A DNA stretch of 64,000 bases from Myxococcales bacterium 68-20 (lineage in GTDB: Bacteria; Myxococcota_A; Polyangia; Polyangiales; Polyangiaceae). The stretch spans positions 124,001 through 188,000 of the forward strand of contig MKVQ01000005.1 of NCBI GenBank assembly GCA_001899635.1, read 5' to 3'. Positions 42,852 through 50,903 of this stretch are shown here, in pieces; position 1 is the first letter of the stretch; each line of letters starts with the position of its first letter. A program made the translations under genes and the position numbers. The notes below the pieces were generated by a model that had not been told where the DNA came from, searched no databases, and saw only the letters and a list, made by a program, of their open reading frames with translations.

Positions 42852-44182
42852 CAGAACTTCACCCCCGCGGTGAGGCCGAAGACCTTGATGTGCCCGGATG
42901 CCTCGCCCTTCGAGAGCTCCGCGCCTGCGCCGTCGGTCGAGGTGATCGTCCGCGGCAGCAGCAAGTGATACTGGGCGTAGAAATCGACGTCGACCGGCGG
43001 AAACGATCCGTCGAGGGACAGGCCCACGCCGGTCGTGAGGGCCACGCGGGTGGCGTCGAAGTATCGCGTCGGAACGGCGATGTCGGTCTTCGAGGCCATC
43101 TCGAACGCCTCCGATCCGGGCAGCTCGGACGGAAGCGCCGACGTCTCGAGGAACCCACCTCCGCGGCCGCGCAGGACGACTCCGGGCGCAAGCTCGAAGC
43201 CCTGCTCGGCGCCGATGCGTACCGCAACGGTGTCCCGCCAGTCGATGCGCGGCGGGACGAGACCGCAGGCCCCCGGCCCGCCTTCGCTGCACGCGATCGT
43301 CGGCTCGAGCACGCCGGGGAACGCGCTCCACTTCTTGTAGACGAGCTGCAGGGCGAGCACATTGAGCTTCTCGACGCGCGCGACCTCGACGGCGCCCTGC
43401 GCGGGGTCGTACTGCGCGAGGCCGGAGATGTTCAGGAGCGGGATCGCGATCGACGAGAGCTTCGTCCCGTCGACGACGACCTGGAATCGCGCGTCGAGCG
43501 TCCCTCGGTAAGCGAGGCCGACGCGGACCTTCGAGGACCCGGGCAGATCCCACGTCACGCCGAAGACCGGAGCGTAGGTCGCCACGAGCTGGTTCTCGAC
43601 CCGCGTCCCGACCCGCCCCGTCACGTCCGTCGCCGCCACCACCGTGCCGGCGATCTCCGCGAGCGCAGCGAAGCCGACGCCGGCGCGGATCCCGTAGGCG
43701 ATCTCGGCGCCGAGACCACCACGGACCGCGAGCGACTGCGCACGGTCGCCGAGGAGCGGGAACTGCGTCGTCTCGGGGTACAGCACGCGGCCACGCACGA
43801 TCACGTCGGTCGGGGTGTAGAACGCGAGCCCGATGCCGATGCGGTCGCGCAGCTTGCCACCGAACGGAAGCGGGATGTCCGCCCCGATGACGACCCCCTT
43901 CGCCGGCTGGGTCGACGCGCGGTTTGGCAGGTTTTGCCCGACGGCGTCGAGCGCGAAGACCGCGCCGACGTAGCCGAGCGTCAGCTTGTTCTGACGGATC
44001 GTCGAGGCGAGCGCCGGATTGTGCCAGGCGGACTCGTATCCGCCGGCGTGGGCCGTGCCGGTCGCCCCCATCGCGCTCGTCCGCCCGCCGTAGCCGAAGA
44101 GGTCCTCGGGCGACGCGTTCGCGCTCCTCCCGAACGCGGTCAGGGCGATGGCCCCGACCGCAAACGCGACCACCCTCCGCAT
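42851..44182 (-). CDS. FadL-like outer-membrane transporter (first copy)
   Basis: A 443-residue barrel beginning MRRVVAFAVGAIALTAFG, a signal peptide ending NASPEDLFGYGGRTSAMGATGTA. The NPA motif is ESAWHNPALASTIRQNKLTLGY, and the protein ends GLTAGVKF with a terminal Phe. The chosen ATG gives a normal signal; an upstream start would add an unlikely 16 residues. Its stop overlaps the next gene's ATG (TGATG). It leads the operon of two FadL-like barrels plus a propeller lipoprotein. Confidence 0.88.
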   Translation of the reverse strand: MRRVVAFAVGAIALTAFGRSANASPEDLFGYGGRTSAMGATGTAHAGGYESAWHNPALASTIRQNKLTLGYVGAVFALDAVGQNLPNRASTQPAKGVVIGADIPLPFGGKLRDRIGIGLAFYTPTDVIVRGRVLYPETTQFPLLGDRAQSLAVRGGLGAEIAYGIRAGVGFAALAEIAGTVVAATDVTGRVGTRVENQLVATYAPVFGVTWDLPGSSKVRVGLAYRGTLDARFQVVVDGTKLSSIAIPLLNISGLAQYDPAQGAVEVARVEKLNVLALQLVYKKWSAFPGVLEPTIACSEGGPGACGLVPPRIDWRDTVAVRIGAEQGFELAPGVVLRGRGGGFLETSALPSELPGSEAFEMASKTDIAVPTRYFDATRVALTTGVGLSLDGSFPPVDVDFYAQYHLLLPRTITSTDGAGAELSKGEASGHIKVFGLTAGVKF

Positions 44183-44211
44183 CGATCGCCAAATATCACG
44201 CTTTGCTCGAC

Positions 44212-44241
44212 ACGGGCGGTCCGCCTGCAAATGCCGCCCGT
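44212..44241. repeat. Eight-base inverted repeat upstream of the FadL operon
   Basis: ACGGGCGG and CCGCCCGT are perfect complements separated by a 14-base spacer, 30 bp upstream of the first FadL-like start codon. It also lies beyond the stop of the next gene upstream. It could be an operator or a weak terminator of that gene. Confidence 0.4.
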
Positions 44242-44330
44242 TCGACCCGGTACGGCGGTGCGGACCGTGCGCGGCGCACTCGATCGAGATGACCGACCTG
44301 GCGTCGTGCGGGAGCCGCCGTGCGCGGCGC

Positions 44331-45629
44331 TCAGCGGGTGGGTCGAGCCGTGCTCGCGAGGCGGCTCAACCCCTGGTAGTGCGCCTCGATCGGCGCGAGG
44401 TTCACTTCGTCCATGAACGATGCGAACGCGAAGTAGGGCAGCAGCGTCGACCACCGTTCGAGCCATCGGGGTCGATGTTTCGGCCGAGAAAGGAGCCCCA
44501 TGTTCCGGAGCTCGGCCAGCGCGATGACGTCATCGAGCGCGATCCGGCCGGCGACGATCATCTCGACCTCGTCGCGGAAGCCCGCGCGCACGAACGTCGA
44601 GAGGAACGCGTAGACGTGGAGGAGCCCGGCGAGGTAGCAGGCGTCCTTCGTGAACGGAGCGCCCCCCGCGACCAGCCCACCGCGGAAGATACGCGTCGCG
44701 TCGAGGTAAGCGTCGCGCTGGCTCGCGCCGCGCTCCACGAGCCAGCGGAACAGATCGAGGAAGCTCGCTCCGTCCTCCGCCATCTCCACCATCTTCACGC
44801 GAATGGCGAGACGTTCGAGCCTCGGGGTCGCGAGCGTGTGATTGTGGAGCTCCGCGAAGACCGCGAGGCCCTCCTGCGTCGCGGTCGAGCGCGGACCGCC
44901 GGCCTTGAGGAACGGCGCCAGCTCCTGCGCGGCGCCGTTCTGCGCGGTGAAGGCGTGGGTCTCGACCTCGTGAACGTAGAGCCCCTTGGCCTCCCACGGC
45001 TCGAAGGTCGCGTCCGGACGGATCCGCACGCGGGTCATTCCAGCGATCGCCTTCGAGGTGCACCGCTCGTCGAGGATGACGTCGACGTCGATCTTCGGCC
45101 GATGCGCCTGGATGCGTGTCTCGAGCTCGGCGGCGAGCTGCTGGGCGGTGAGCTTCTCCGGCGCCTCGTCCTGCGCCTCGTCCCAGCCTTGGACCTGCAG
45201 GCGCGCGAGGAGATGGTCAGCGAGATCGACGTTGCGCGGGCATTGCGAGCCGGCCGGAGCCCCCCAGTAGGAGGTCCGGGCGCCGCCGTAGATCTCGCGG
45301 GAGGCATCGCCGAACGCCTTCGTCTCGACCGACAGGAGAAGCCGGTTGCGATCGACGGCCGAGCGGACCGCGGCGCGCAGGTAGGTCGGGATCGGCTCGT
45401 CTCCCTCGATCGAGCTCGCGAGCTCCTCCAGGCGACGGCTCTCGTCGGTGAGCGCGTCGTGATCGATCGCGTACGTGGGAGCGGGGAGCTTCGCGCACTT
45501 CGCCCCGAAGAACCCCTCTTCGACGTCACGCGACCACGCGATGGCCCCGAGGAGGTTGCCTCTGGATTTGAGAGCCCCGAGCGCATGGCTCACACGCTGG
45601 AGGAGGTCGCGCGCGTCATCGACGTCCAT
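44331..45629 (-). CDS. QEGLA-motif peptidase-like protein (DUF1704/MATCAP family)
   Basis: A 432-residue soluble protein. A putative zinc site HEVETH occupies residues 220-225, and STATQEGLAVFAEL follows about 30 residues on; this pair defines the family called flavohaemoglobin expression-modulating QEGLA-motif proteins (DUF1704), which includes the eukaryotic tubulin tyrosine carboxypeptidases MATCAP. Cytoplasmic location is likely. The bacterial substrate is unknown. I chose the ATG preceding DVDDARDLL because the upstream 52 residues are Arg-rich and resemble non-coding GC sequence. It is transcribed from its own promoter, apart from the MepA-like gene. Confidence 0.85.
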   Translation of the reverse strand: MDVDDARDLLQRVSHALGALKSRGNLLGAIAWSRDVEEGFFGAKCAKLPAPTYAIDHDALTDESRRLEELASSIEGDEPIPTYLRAAVRSAVDRNRLLLSVETKAFGDASREIYGGARTSYWGAPAGSQCPRNVDLADHLLARLQVQGWDEAQDEAPEKLTAQQLAAELETRIQAHRPKIDVDVILDERCTSKAIAGMTRVRIRPDATFEPWEAKGLYVHEVETHAFTAQNGAAQELAPFLKAGGPRSTATQEGLAVFAELHNHTLATPRLERLAIRVKMVEMAEDGASFLDLFRWLVERGASQRDAYLDATRIFRGGLVAGGAPFTKDACYLAGLLHVYAFLSTFVRAGFRDEVEMIVAGRIALDDVIALAELRNMGLLSRPKHRPRWLERWSTLLPYFAFASFMDEVNLAPIEAHYQGLSRLASTARPTR

Positions 45630-45726
45630 GGCGTCCGATTCTACCGGTCGACGCAGCAGGCGCCGGCACAATCCAAATCGGCGGCGGCGAAACGCGAGCG
45701 CTCCGCCTCCCTCCCCGACGAGGCGC

Positions 45727-47007
45727 TCAGGGGACCGTCGTGCGACGGCAGGGCGCTCCGCCCGACGCGGGCTTCGTTCCCGCAACCGCGACCGGGCTCG
45801 GCGGGACGCGGCGCGCGGGGAGCACGAGGCGCGCGGGCACGGCGATGCCGCCGGTCTGCGGGATCTTGATGGGCTTGTTCACGCGGAGCACGTCCTTCTT
45901 GAGCGCGTTCGCCTTCTTGATCGCCTCGCCGGTCACCTTGTAGCGGAGCGCCAGGTGGCTCAGCGTCTCTCCCCGCTTCACCGTATGGGTGATGTACTGC
46001 GTCGGCGCAGCGACGAGACGGCGGGCCAGGAGGAGGCGATAGGCTCGGCGTCCGAGCTCTTGCGCCCGCGGGCTGTAGAAGCGGACGTGGAGATGCGACG
46101 CGTGCCCCTTTGCATGGAAGATCAGCGGGCGCTGGCTCTTCCCTCCCACCTGGAAGATCTGGTCGAGCCACGCGGGGTCCTCGCCGATCTCCAGCGCATG
46201 AGCCTTGAGGATGCGCTGGAGGCTGGTGTCGACGAGGATCAGATCGACGTCGCTCTCGGCGATCAGCGTCCGAATGAGGTGCCACGTCCTCGCGCGATCG
46301 AGGTTCGAGCCGTTCGCCGTCGCATACCAGCGGTGCCCCTCGGTCAGGTAATAGCTGATGTCGACGTCGCGTCCGGACTGATGGCTGACGTGCGGAGGAA
46401 AGTGACCGCCGTATCTTCCGCTGACGTCCCCGATGAACACCTTCGGCGTATCCGGGAAACGAGCGGCCACGGCATCGATCGCGTGTGAGAGCGCATCGAC
46501 GGTCTCCTGCGTGCCCCACGCGCGCCCGGGAGCCATGAGCTCCCAGTTCTCGCCCGCCGGCATGCGCACGCCGGCGACGAGCACGCCGCCGTGCGCGCGT
46601 CCGATCGACATCGGCCCGAGCGCCCCGATGTCCGCGCGAAGGCGCGCATTGATCTCCGCGTCGGTGAGCTCGGCGAACGGCGCGGGCCCCGACGCTCCTC
46701 CGGGCGTCGCTGCCTGCTCCGGCAATTCGAAGCCGTCGTCGAGCGTGGTCGGCTCGGCGTCCGCCCCCTCGTCCGCGCTGCCCGCGCCGGCAGCAGCAGC
46801 CACGCCCTCGTCGCAGTCCGGCTCGCTCGGCGCACCTGCGTCGATGGCCCGTGCAGGGGAATCGCTCGCCTCTCCACCGGCGGCGCCGCGTGCCGTCGTG
46901 GAGTCTGAGGACTGCGGTCCGCTGCGAGACGCAAACGGTCCCACGCAGCCGGTCACGGCGAGCACGAGCCCGAATGCGAGGACCCTGGAGCTGCTGGGCA
47001 CGCGCAT
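45727..47007 (-). CDS. MepA-like murein endopeptidase lipoprotein with LysM domain
   Basis: A 426-residue protein with lipobox VTGC at residue 21 and an Ala/Ser/Asp-rich linker of about 90 residues. The catalytic domain carries HVSHQSGRDVDISYY and KGHASHLHVRFY, the metal-binding motifs of penicillin-insensitive murein endopeptidases (M74, LAS-type). A LysM domain (HTVKRGETLSHLALRY) follows and binds peptidoglycan, and the tail is Pro/Arg-rich. It should cut peptide cross-links in the cell wall from the outer membrane side. Genes on both sides run separately. Confidence 0.9.
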   Translation of the reverse strand: MRVPSSSRVLAFGLVLAVTGCVGPFASRSGPQSSDSTTARGAAGGEASDSPARAIDAGAPSEPDCDEGVAAAAGAGSADEGADAEPTTLDDGFELPEQAATPGGASGPAPFAELTDAEINARLRADIGALGPMSIGRAHGGVLVAGVRMPAGENWELMAPGRAWGTQETVDALSHAIDAVAARFPDTPKVFIGDVSGRYGGHFPPHVSHQSGRDVDISYYLTEGHRWYATANGSNLDRARTWHLIRTLIAESDVDLILVDTSLQRILKAHALEIGEDPAWLDQIFQVGGKSQRPLIFHAKGHASHLHVRFYSPRAQELGRRAYRLLLARRLVAAPTQYITHTVKRGETLSHLALRYKVTGEAIKKANALKKDVLRVNKPIKIPQTGGIAVPARLVLPARRVPPSPVAVAGTKPASGGAPCRRTTVP

Positions 47008-47248
47008 CGGCGCTCGTCTCTACCACGCGCGGGTGCGCTCGACACGCATGCGAACATCGGCGGGCAAACACAGGCGCAGCTCTACCGCTGGCGTCGCCGA
47101 TCGTCGATCGATGGATGCGCGCTTCGTTCCACGACGGCCGAAGGGCCACCGCTGCGCTGGTCGGAGGACACGAGCCGCTTCCTCCGCGTCGTTCGGTGGC
47201 GAGAGGAGGCGATCGACGGAGCAGCCGGCGCGACGTATCGTTCGAGAG
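47008..47248. other. Divergent intergenic region
   Basis: This 241-bp gap lies between the MepA-like gene (minus) and the RNase HI gene (plus) and presumably carries both promoters. I find no hairpin or clear promoter box, and only short uninformative reading frames. Confidence 0.4.
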
Positions 47249-47737
47249 GTGAGCGGCCGGAAGGAATACCTCTGTTACACCGACGGCTCCTGCAAGGCCG
47301 CCGACGGAGCGCCCGGCGGCTGGGGCTTCCGCATCGAGCCGCCCGTCGGCCCGCCGCTCGAAGGCTACGGCAAAGCGATCGGCACGCTCGCCAAGGTCAT
47401 GGAGTACCGCGCGGTGGCGGAGGCTCTGGCGGCGCTGCCCGAACGGGTCGCCGCGATCGTCTTCTCCGACAACCTCTCGCTGATCGAGAACCTGAGCAAG
47501 AAGCTCGCGATCTGGCAGGCGCGCGACTTCGCGAACGTCGATCCCCTCGTCGTCGACAGCGTGCGCCGGATCGACGCGTGCATCGCCGAGAAGCAGCTCG
47601 CCGTTCGCTGGCAGTGGGTGCGCTCGCACAACGGCAACGCGGGAAACGAGCGCGCCGACGCGCTCGCGGCCCAAGGCGCGCGCGAGGCGAAGGCGGAGCT
47701 CGCGTCGAGCGGACCAGGACGACGAGCAGCACGTTAG
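47249..47737 (+). CDS. rnhA: Ribonuclease HI
   Basis: A 162-residue enzyme that degrades the RNA strand of RNA-DNA hybrids. All four acidic residues of the active site are present: Asp12 in YTDGSC, Glu52 in MEYRAVAEAL, Asp74 in FSDNLSLI and Asp137 in ERADALA; His127 lies in RSHNGNAGN. The GTG giving MSGRKEYLCYTDG is the best start. It faces the rlmN gene across a short gap with a small hairpin. Confidence 0.93.
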   Translation: MSGRKEYLCYTDGSCKAADGAPGGWGFRIEPPVGPPLEGYGKAIGTLAKVMEYRAVAEALAALPERVAAIVFSDNLSLIENLSKKLAIWQARDFANVDPLVVDSVRRIDACIAEKQLAVRWQWVRSHNGNAGNERADALAAQGAREAKAELASSGPGRRAAR

Positions 47738-47796
47738 GCCGGCGGCGAAGCGCGTCCCCCGCGACTGCGCGCTCGGCGTGAATCCCACCGTCGTGA

Positions 47797-47815
47797 CGGG
47801 ACGCCGGACGTCCCG
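47797..47815. terminator. Small hairpin between rnhA and rlmN
   Basis: CGGGAC pairs with GTCCCG around a seven-base loop in the 114-bp convergent gap. There is no T-run. It is the only stem I see there, so it is a weak candidate for a shared terminator. Confidence 0.35.
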
Positions 47816-47851
47816 AGGCGCTCGCACCGTGATGACTCGAGCGCGACGGCG

Positions 47852-49042
47852 TCAGGCCCGCGCGGCGAGCTGCCCGCAGGCGGCGTCGACGTCGGCGCCT
47901 CCGCTGTAGCGCCGGTGCGAGAAGACGCCTCGCTCGCGAAGCGCGTCGCGGAACGCCTGCTCGCGGTCGTCCGCTGCGCGGGCGAACGGATCGCCGGCGC
48001 CGTCATTCGCGGGACCGATCGCGTTGTACGGGATGACGCTGAGCCTGGGCGAGCGGCCGGTCCGATCGCGGAAGCTCGCGACCAGATCCGCGAGCGCATG
48101 CGCGTGCTCGACGCCGTCGTTCACGCCCGCGAGGAGCGTCACCGCCCACATCGGCGCGAGCCCGGTGAGCGTCGCATGCTCGCACGCGGCCGCAACGACC
48201 TCCTCGAGCGAGTGCGAGCGTTCGATCGGCATGAGGCTACGGCGTGTGCTCACGAGCGCCGAGCCGATCGACATCCCGAGCCGAACCTTCGGAGCCTCAC
48301 GCGCGAGCCGGCGGATCCCGGAAGGAAGCCCCGACGTGCAGACAGTGATCGCGCGCGCGTCGATGGCGAGCGCGCTCGGGTCGGACATGACCTCGATCGC
48401 GGCGAGCACGCGATCGAGGTTCGCCATCGGCTCGCCCATCCCCTGGAAGACGACGCCGTGGACGCGCTCCGGCGCGGACCGCAAGCCGCCGCCTTCGAGC
48501 CCTCGGCGGACGATGCGCACCTGCTCGACGATCTCCCACGTCTCCAGGTTGCGCAGAAGGCCCAGCCGTCCCGTCGCGCAGAACGAGCATCCGAGGGCGC
48601 AGCCGACCTGCGAGCTCACGCATACGGAGAAGCGGCCCTGCCGTTCGAGCGGGATGCGCACCGTCTCGACCACGTGTCCGTCCGCGGTCGTGAGGGCGTA
48701 CTTCACGAACGGGTCGACCCGGCTCGCGCGAGTCTCCTTGACCTCGAGCTGCGGAACCCAGCCCGCTCGCGTCACTGCCTCACGCGAGGTGCGGCGTATG
48801 CCAGAGCTCGGTGTCCTCGGATCCTCGTCCCGGTGGACCTGCGCGACCACCCGGCGCGCCTCCTCGAGCAGCAGCTCGGGCACGGCCCGGACGAGCGCCG
48901 CCGGCGTGAGCCCCTGCAGAGCCACGCCGCGACGAAGCCCCGTTTCGCTCGGGGTCTCCGCTGGACGCGACTGCGGACGAGGCGTAGGTCCGGAGCGCTT
49001 TGAGACTGGGATCTCGCGCACGCGGTTGCCATAGCACGGCAC
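47852..49042 (-). CDS. rlmN: RlmN-family radical SAM 23S rRNA methyltransferase
   Basis: A 396-residue radical SAM enzyme. The cluster motif CALGCSFC places Cys148, Cys152 and Cys155 as the 4Fe-4S ligands; Cys389 near the end (DVDAACGQL) matches the catalytic cysteine of RlmN. GMGEPMANLDRV is the usual GEP motif. RlmN methylates A2503 of 23S rRNA and a tRNA adenosine. A deviation is SIGSALVSTRR where most RlmN proteins read SLHA, so a diverged paralogue is possible. It is divergent from tatB with only 34 bp between starts. Confidence 0.88.
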   Translation of the reverse strand: MPCYGNRVREIPVSKRSGPTPRPQSRPAETPSETGLRRGVALQGLTPAALVRAVPELLLEEARRVVAQVHRDEDPRTPSSGIRRTSREAVTRAGWVPQLEVKETRASRVDPFVKYALTTADGHVVETVRIPLERQGRFSVCVSSQVGCALGCSFCATGRLGLLRNLETWEIVEQVRIVRRGLEGGGLRSAPERVHGVVFQGMGEPMANLDRVLAAIEVMSDPSALAIDARAITVCTSGLPSGIRRLAREAPKVRLGMSIGSALVSTRRSLMPIERSHSLEEVVAAACEHATLTGLAPMWAVTLLAGVNDGVEHAHALADLVASFRDRTGRSPRLSVIPYNAIGPANDGAGDPFARAADDREQAFRDALRERGVFSHRRYSGGADVDAACGQLAARA

Positions 49043-49076
49043 CCGACAAAGGCAGTCGTGCTACCGTGCACCTACC

Positions 49077-49862
49077 TTGTTCGGCTTCAGCTTCTCGGAG
49101 CTCGTCGTAGTGGTGATCGTGGCGCTCGTCGTCATGGGCCCCAAAGACCTGCCCAAGATGCTCCGGCGTGTCGGCCAGTGGGCCGGCAAGATCCGGCGCG
49201 CTGCCGCCGATCTGCGCGCGCAATCGGGGATCGACGACGCCCTCCGCTCCGAGGGCCTCTCCGAGGACATCGCCGAGATCCGCAAGCTCGCGCGCGGCGA
49301 GCTCGATGCCGTCCAGCGCGCCGCTCGCATCGAGGACGACGCGTACCGTGCGCCCGTCGCATCGGACGGTTATTCCCAGCGTGGCGACGACTTCTACGTC
49401 GTCCGCGATCGCGAATATCCGCGCGACGGGGCCGACGCCTACGGCGCCCTCCCCGACAACGCGATCGTCTACGCCGAGACGCTTCCGCGCAGCCCGCTCG
49501 CGCGCGATCCGCTCTACCGCCTCGGCGACGCCGACGCGGAGGTCCCGCCGGAGCCCGAGCCGCCGACCTACGGCGACGACGCGACGGACGACGACGCAAA
49601 CGCGACCGGCCCGACCCTGATGGGCATGCCGGTGCCCTACGAGCCCCCCGGGAGCGCTGCCAAGCCCGAGCCCGAGCCCGAAGCTCAGCCTGCCGCCGAG
49701 CCCGAGGCCACGAGCTCCGCGACCGGGGCGGTCCAAGCGGTCCCAGCCGGCGCGGGGGCGACCCTGATCGGCATCGCGGCGCCGCAGGTCGACCGGCGCG
49801 CGGACGACTCCGAGAACAAGACCGGCGATGAGGCCGAGGCTACCGCCGAGGTCCGCAGCTGA
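49077..49862 (+). CDS. tatB: Sec-independent translocase subunit TatB, with long acidic tail
   Basis: A 261-residue protein starting at TTG. The N-terminus has the TatA/B layout: FGFSFSELVVVVIVALVVMGP, the hinge KDLPKMLRR, and an amphipathic basic helix. TatB is chosen over TatA because of the FGFSFSEL start, the long coil IDDALRSEGLSEDIAEIRK and the neighbouring tatC. The C-terminal 150 residues are acidic and Pro/Glu-rich, much longer than E. coli TatB. It cooperates with TatC in recognising twin-arginine signals such as that of the DUF1501 protein here. Its stop overlaps the tatC start (TGATG). Confidence 0.88.
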   Translation: MFGFSFSELVVVVIVALVVMGPKDLPKMLRRVGQWAGKIRRAAADLRAQSGIDDALRSEGLSEDIAEIRKLARGELDAVQRAARIEDDAYRAPVASDGYSQRGDDFYVVRDREYPRDGADAYGALPDNAIVYAETLPRSPLARDPLYRLGDADAEVPPEPEPPTYGDDATDDDANATGPTLMGMPVPYEPPGSAAKPEPEPEAQPAAEPEATSSATGAVQAVPAGAGATLIGIAAPQVDRRADDSENKTGDEAEATAEVRS

Positions 49863-50686
49863 TGTCAGCCGAGACGGAGCGAGAGCTCACGCACATGGAT
49901 CCCGAAGACGACATCAAGATGACGATCTGGGAGCACATCGGCGAGCTCCGGAAGCGCCTGGCGCGCGCCGCGCTCGCGCTGGTGGGCGGCGCCGTCGTCT
50001 GCTGGACGTTCCGCGAGCGGCTCCTCGGTTGGATCACGACGCCGTACGCGACGGCCTGGCGCGAGCGATTCCCCGAGCTCGTCAAGGCGGGCCAGTCGCC
50101 CGAGCTGCAGACGCTCGCCCCCGCGGACGCCTTCGTCAACTACATGCAGCTCTCGCTGGTCGGCGGCGTCATCATCGCCGCGCCGGTCATCTTCTACCAG
50201 CTCTGGGCCTTCATCAGCCCGGGTCTGTACTCGCGCGAGAAGCGCTACATCATCCCGTTCGTCGTCTTCTCGACGACGCTCTTCCTGTCCGGCATCTCGT
50301 TCGCCTACTACGTCGCGCTGCCGTTCAGCTTCCCCTTCTTCTTCTCGCTCCTCGGATCGGTCGGTGGTGACTCGGGCATCATCCTCACGTCGAAGCCGAC
50401 GATGGAGTACTACCTCGACTTCGCCGAGCACATGCTGCTCGCGTTCGGGTTCGTCTTCGAGCTGCCGCTGTTCATCGGCTTCCTCGCGCTCGCCGGCATC
50501 GTGACACCGCAGCAGCTCGTGAAGTTCAGCCGCTACGCGATCGTCGGCGCGTTCGTCGTCGGCGCATTCGTCACGCCCGGCCCCGAGATCTCGAGCCAGA
50601 TCGCCGTCTCGAGCGCGCTCATCGCTCTCTACTTCCTCAGCGTCGGCCTCGCCTTCCTCATCTACAGGAAGAAGCGCGACGCCTGA
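49862..50686 (+). CDS. tatC: Sec-independent translocase subunit TatC
   Basis: A 274-residue membrane protein with six helices. The N-terminal HIGELRKRL is the conserved cytoplasmic motif that reads the twin-arginine signal, and FISPGLYSREKRY and VGAFVTPGPEISSQ are also typical of TatC. It forms the receptor complex with TatB; tatA is not visible in the window. The start codon is coupled to the tatB stop. The gene is followed by a 25-bp tandem repeat and a hairpin. Confidence 0.96.
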   Translation: MSAETERELTHMDPEDDIKMTIWEHIGELRKRLARAALALVGGAVVCWTFRERLLGWITTPYATAWRERFPELVKAGQSPELQTLAPADAFVNYMQLSLVGGVIIAAPVIFYQLWAFISPGLYSREKRYIIPFVVFSTTLFLSGISFAYYVALPFSFPFFFSLLGSVGGDSGIILTSKPTMEYYLDFAEHMLLAFGFVFELPLFIGFLALAGIVTPQQLVKFSRYAIVGAFVVGAFVTPGPEISSQIAVSSALIALYFLSVGLAFLIYRKKRDA

Positions 50687-50688
50687 GA

Positions 50689-50702
50689 GGGGCGCGAGCC
50701 CC
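50689..50702. repeat. GNRA-loop hairpin GGGGC-GCGA-GCCCC after tatC
   Basis: A perfect five-base stem closes a GCGA loop 2 bp after the tatC stop codon. The following 25-bp units repeat a shortened form with a GCAA loop. It is identical in its 14-base core to the copy at 18812-18825. Confidence 0.6.
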
Positions 50703-50815
50703 GTTCGCGACTAGAGGCGCAAGCCCCGTTCGCGACTAGAGGCGCAAGCCCCGTTCGCGACTAGAGGCGCAAGCCCCGTTCGGGACTACAGGCGCAAGCC
50801 CCGTTCGGGACTACA
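50691..50815. repeat. 25-bp tandem repeat, five copies
   Basis: Units start at 50691, 50716, 50741, 50766 and 50791 with exact 25-bp spacing and few changes (GCGA/GCAA in the loop; CGCGACTAGA/CGGGACTACA at the end). Each holds GGC-GNRA-GCC. A degenerate sixth begins at 50816. There are no unique spacers, so it is not a CRISPR array. Confidence 0.85.
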
Positions 50816-50832
50816 GGCGCGACCCCGAGCTC

Positions 50833-50860
50833 GGAGGCGAGGCTCTTACGCCTCGCCTCC
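50833..50860. terminator. Hairpin between convergent tatC and rsfS
   Basis: GGAGGCGAGG and CCTCGCCTCC form a perfect ten-base stem around an eight-base loop. It lies just after the tandem repeat and 44 bp from the rsfS stop, and probably ends transcripts from both directions. Confidence 0.7.
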
Positions 50861-50903
50861 TAACTCGAGTGAACAGGGCAAGCGCGCGCGCCCGCCCCGA
50901 CCT

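Noticed and set aside
50691-50815. Possible CRISPR array
   Set aside because: The 25-bp units are contiguous with no unique spacers, and there are no cas genes in the window.
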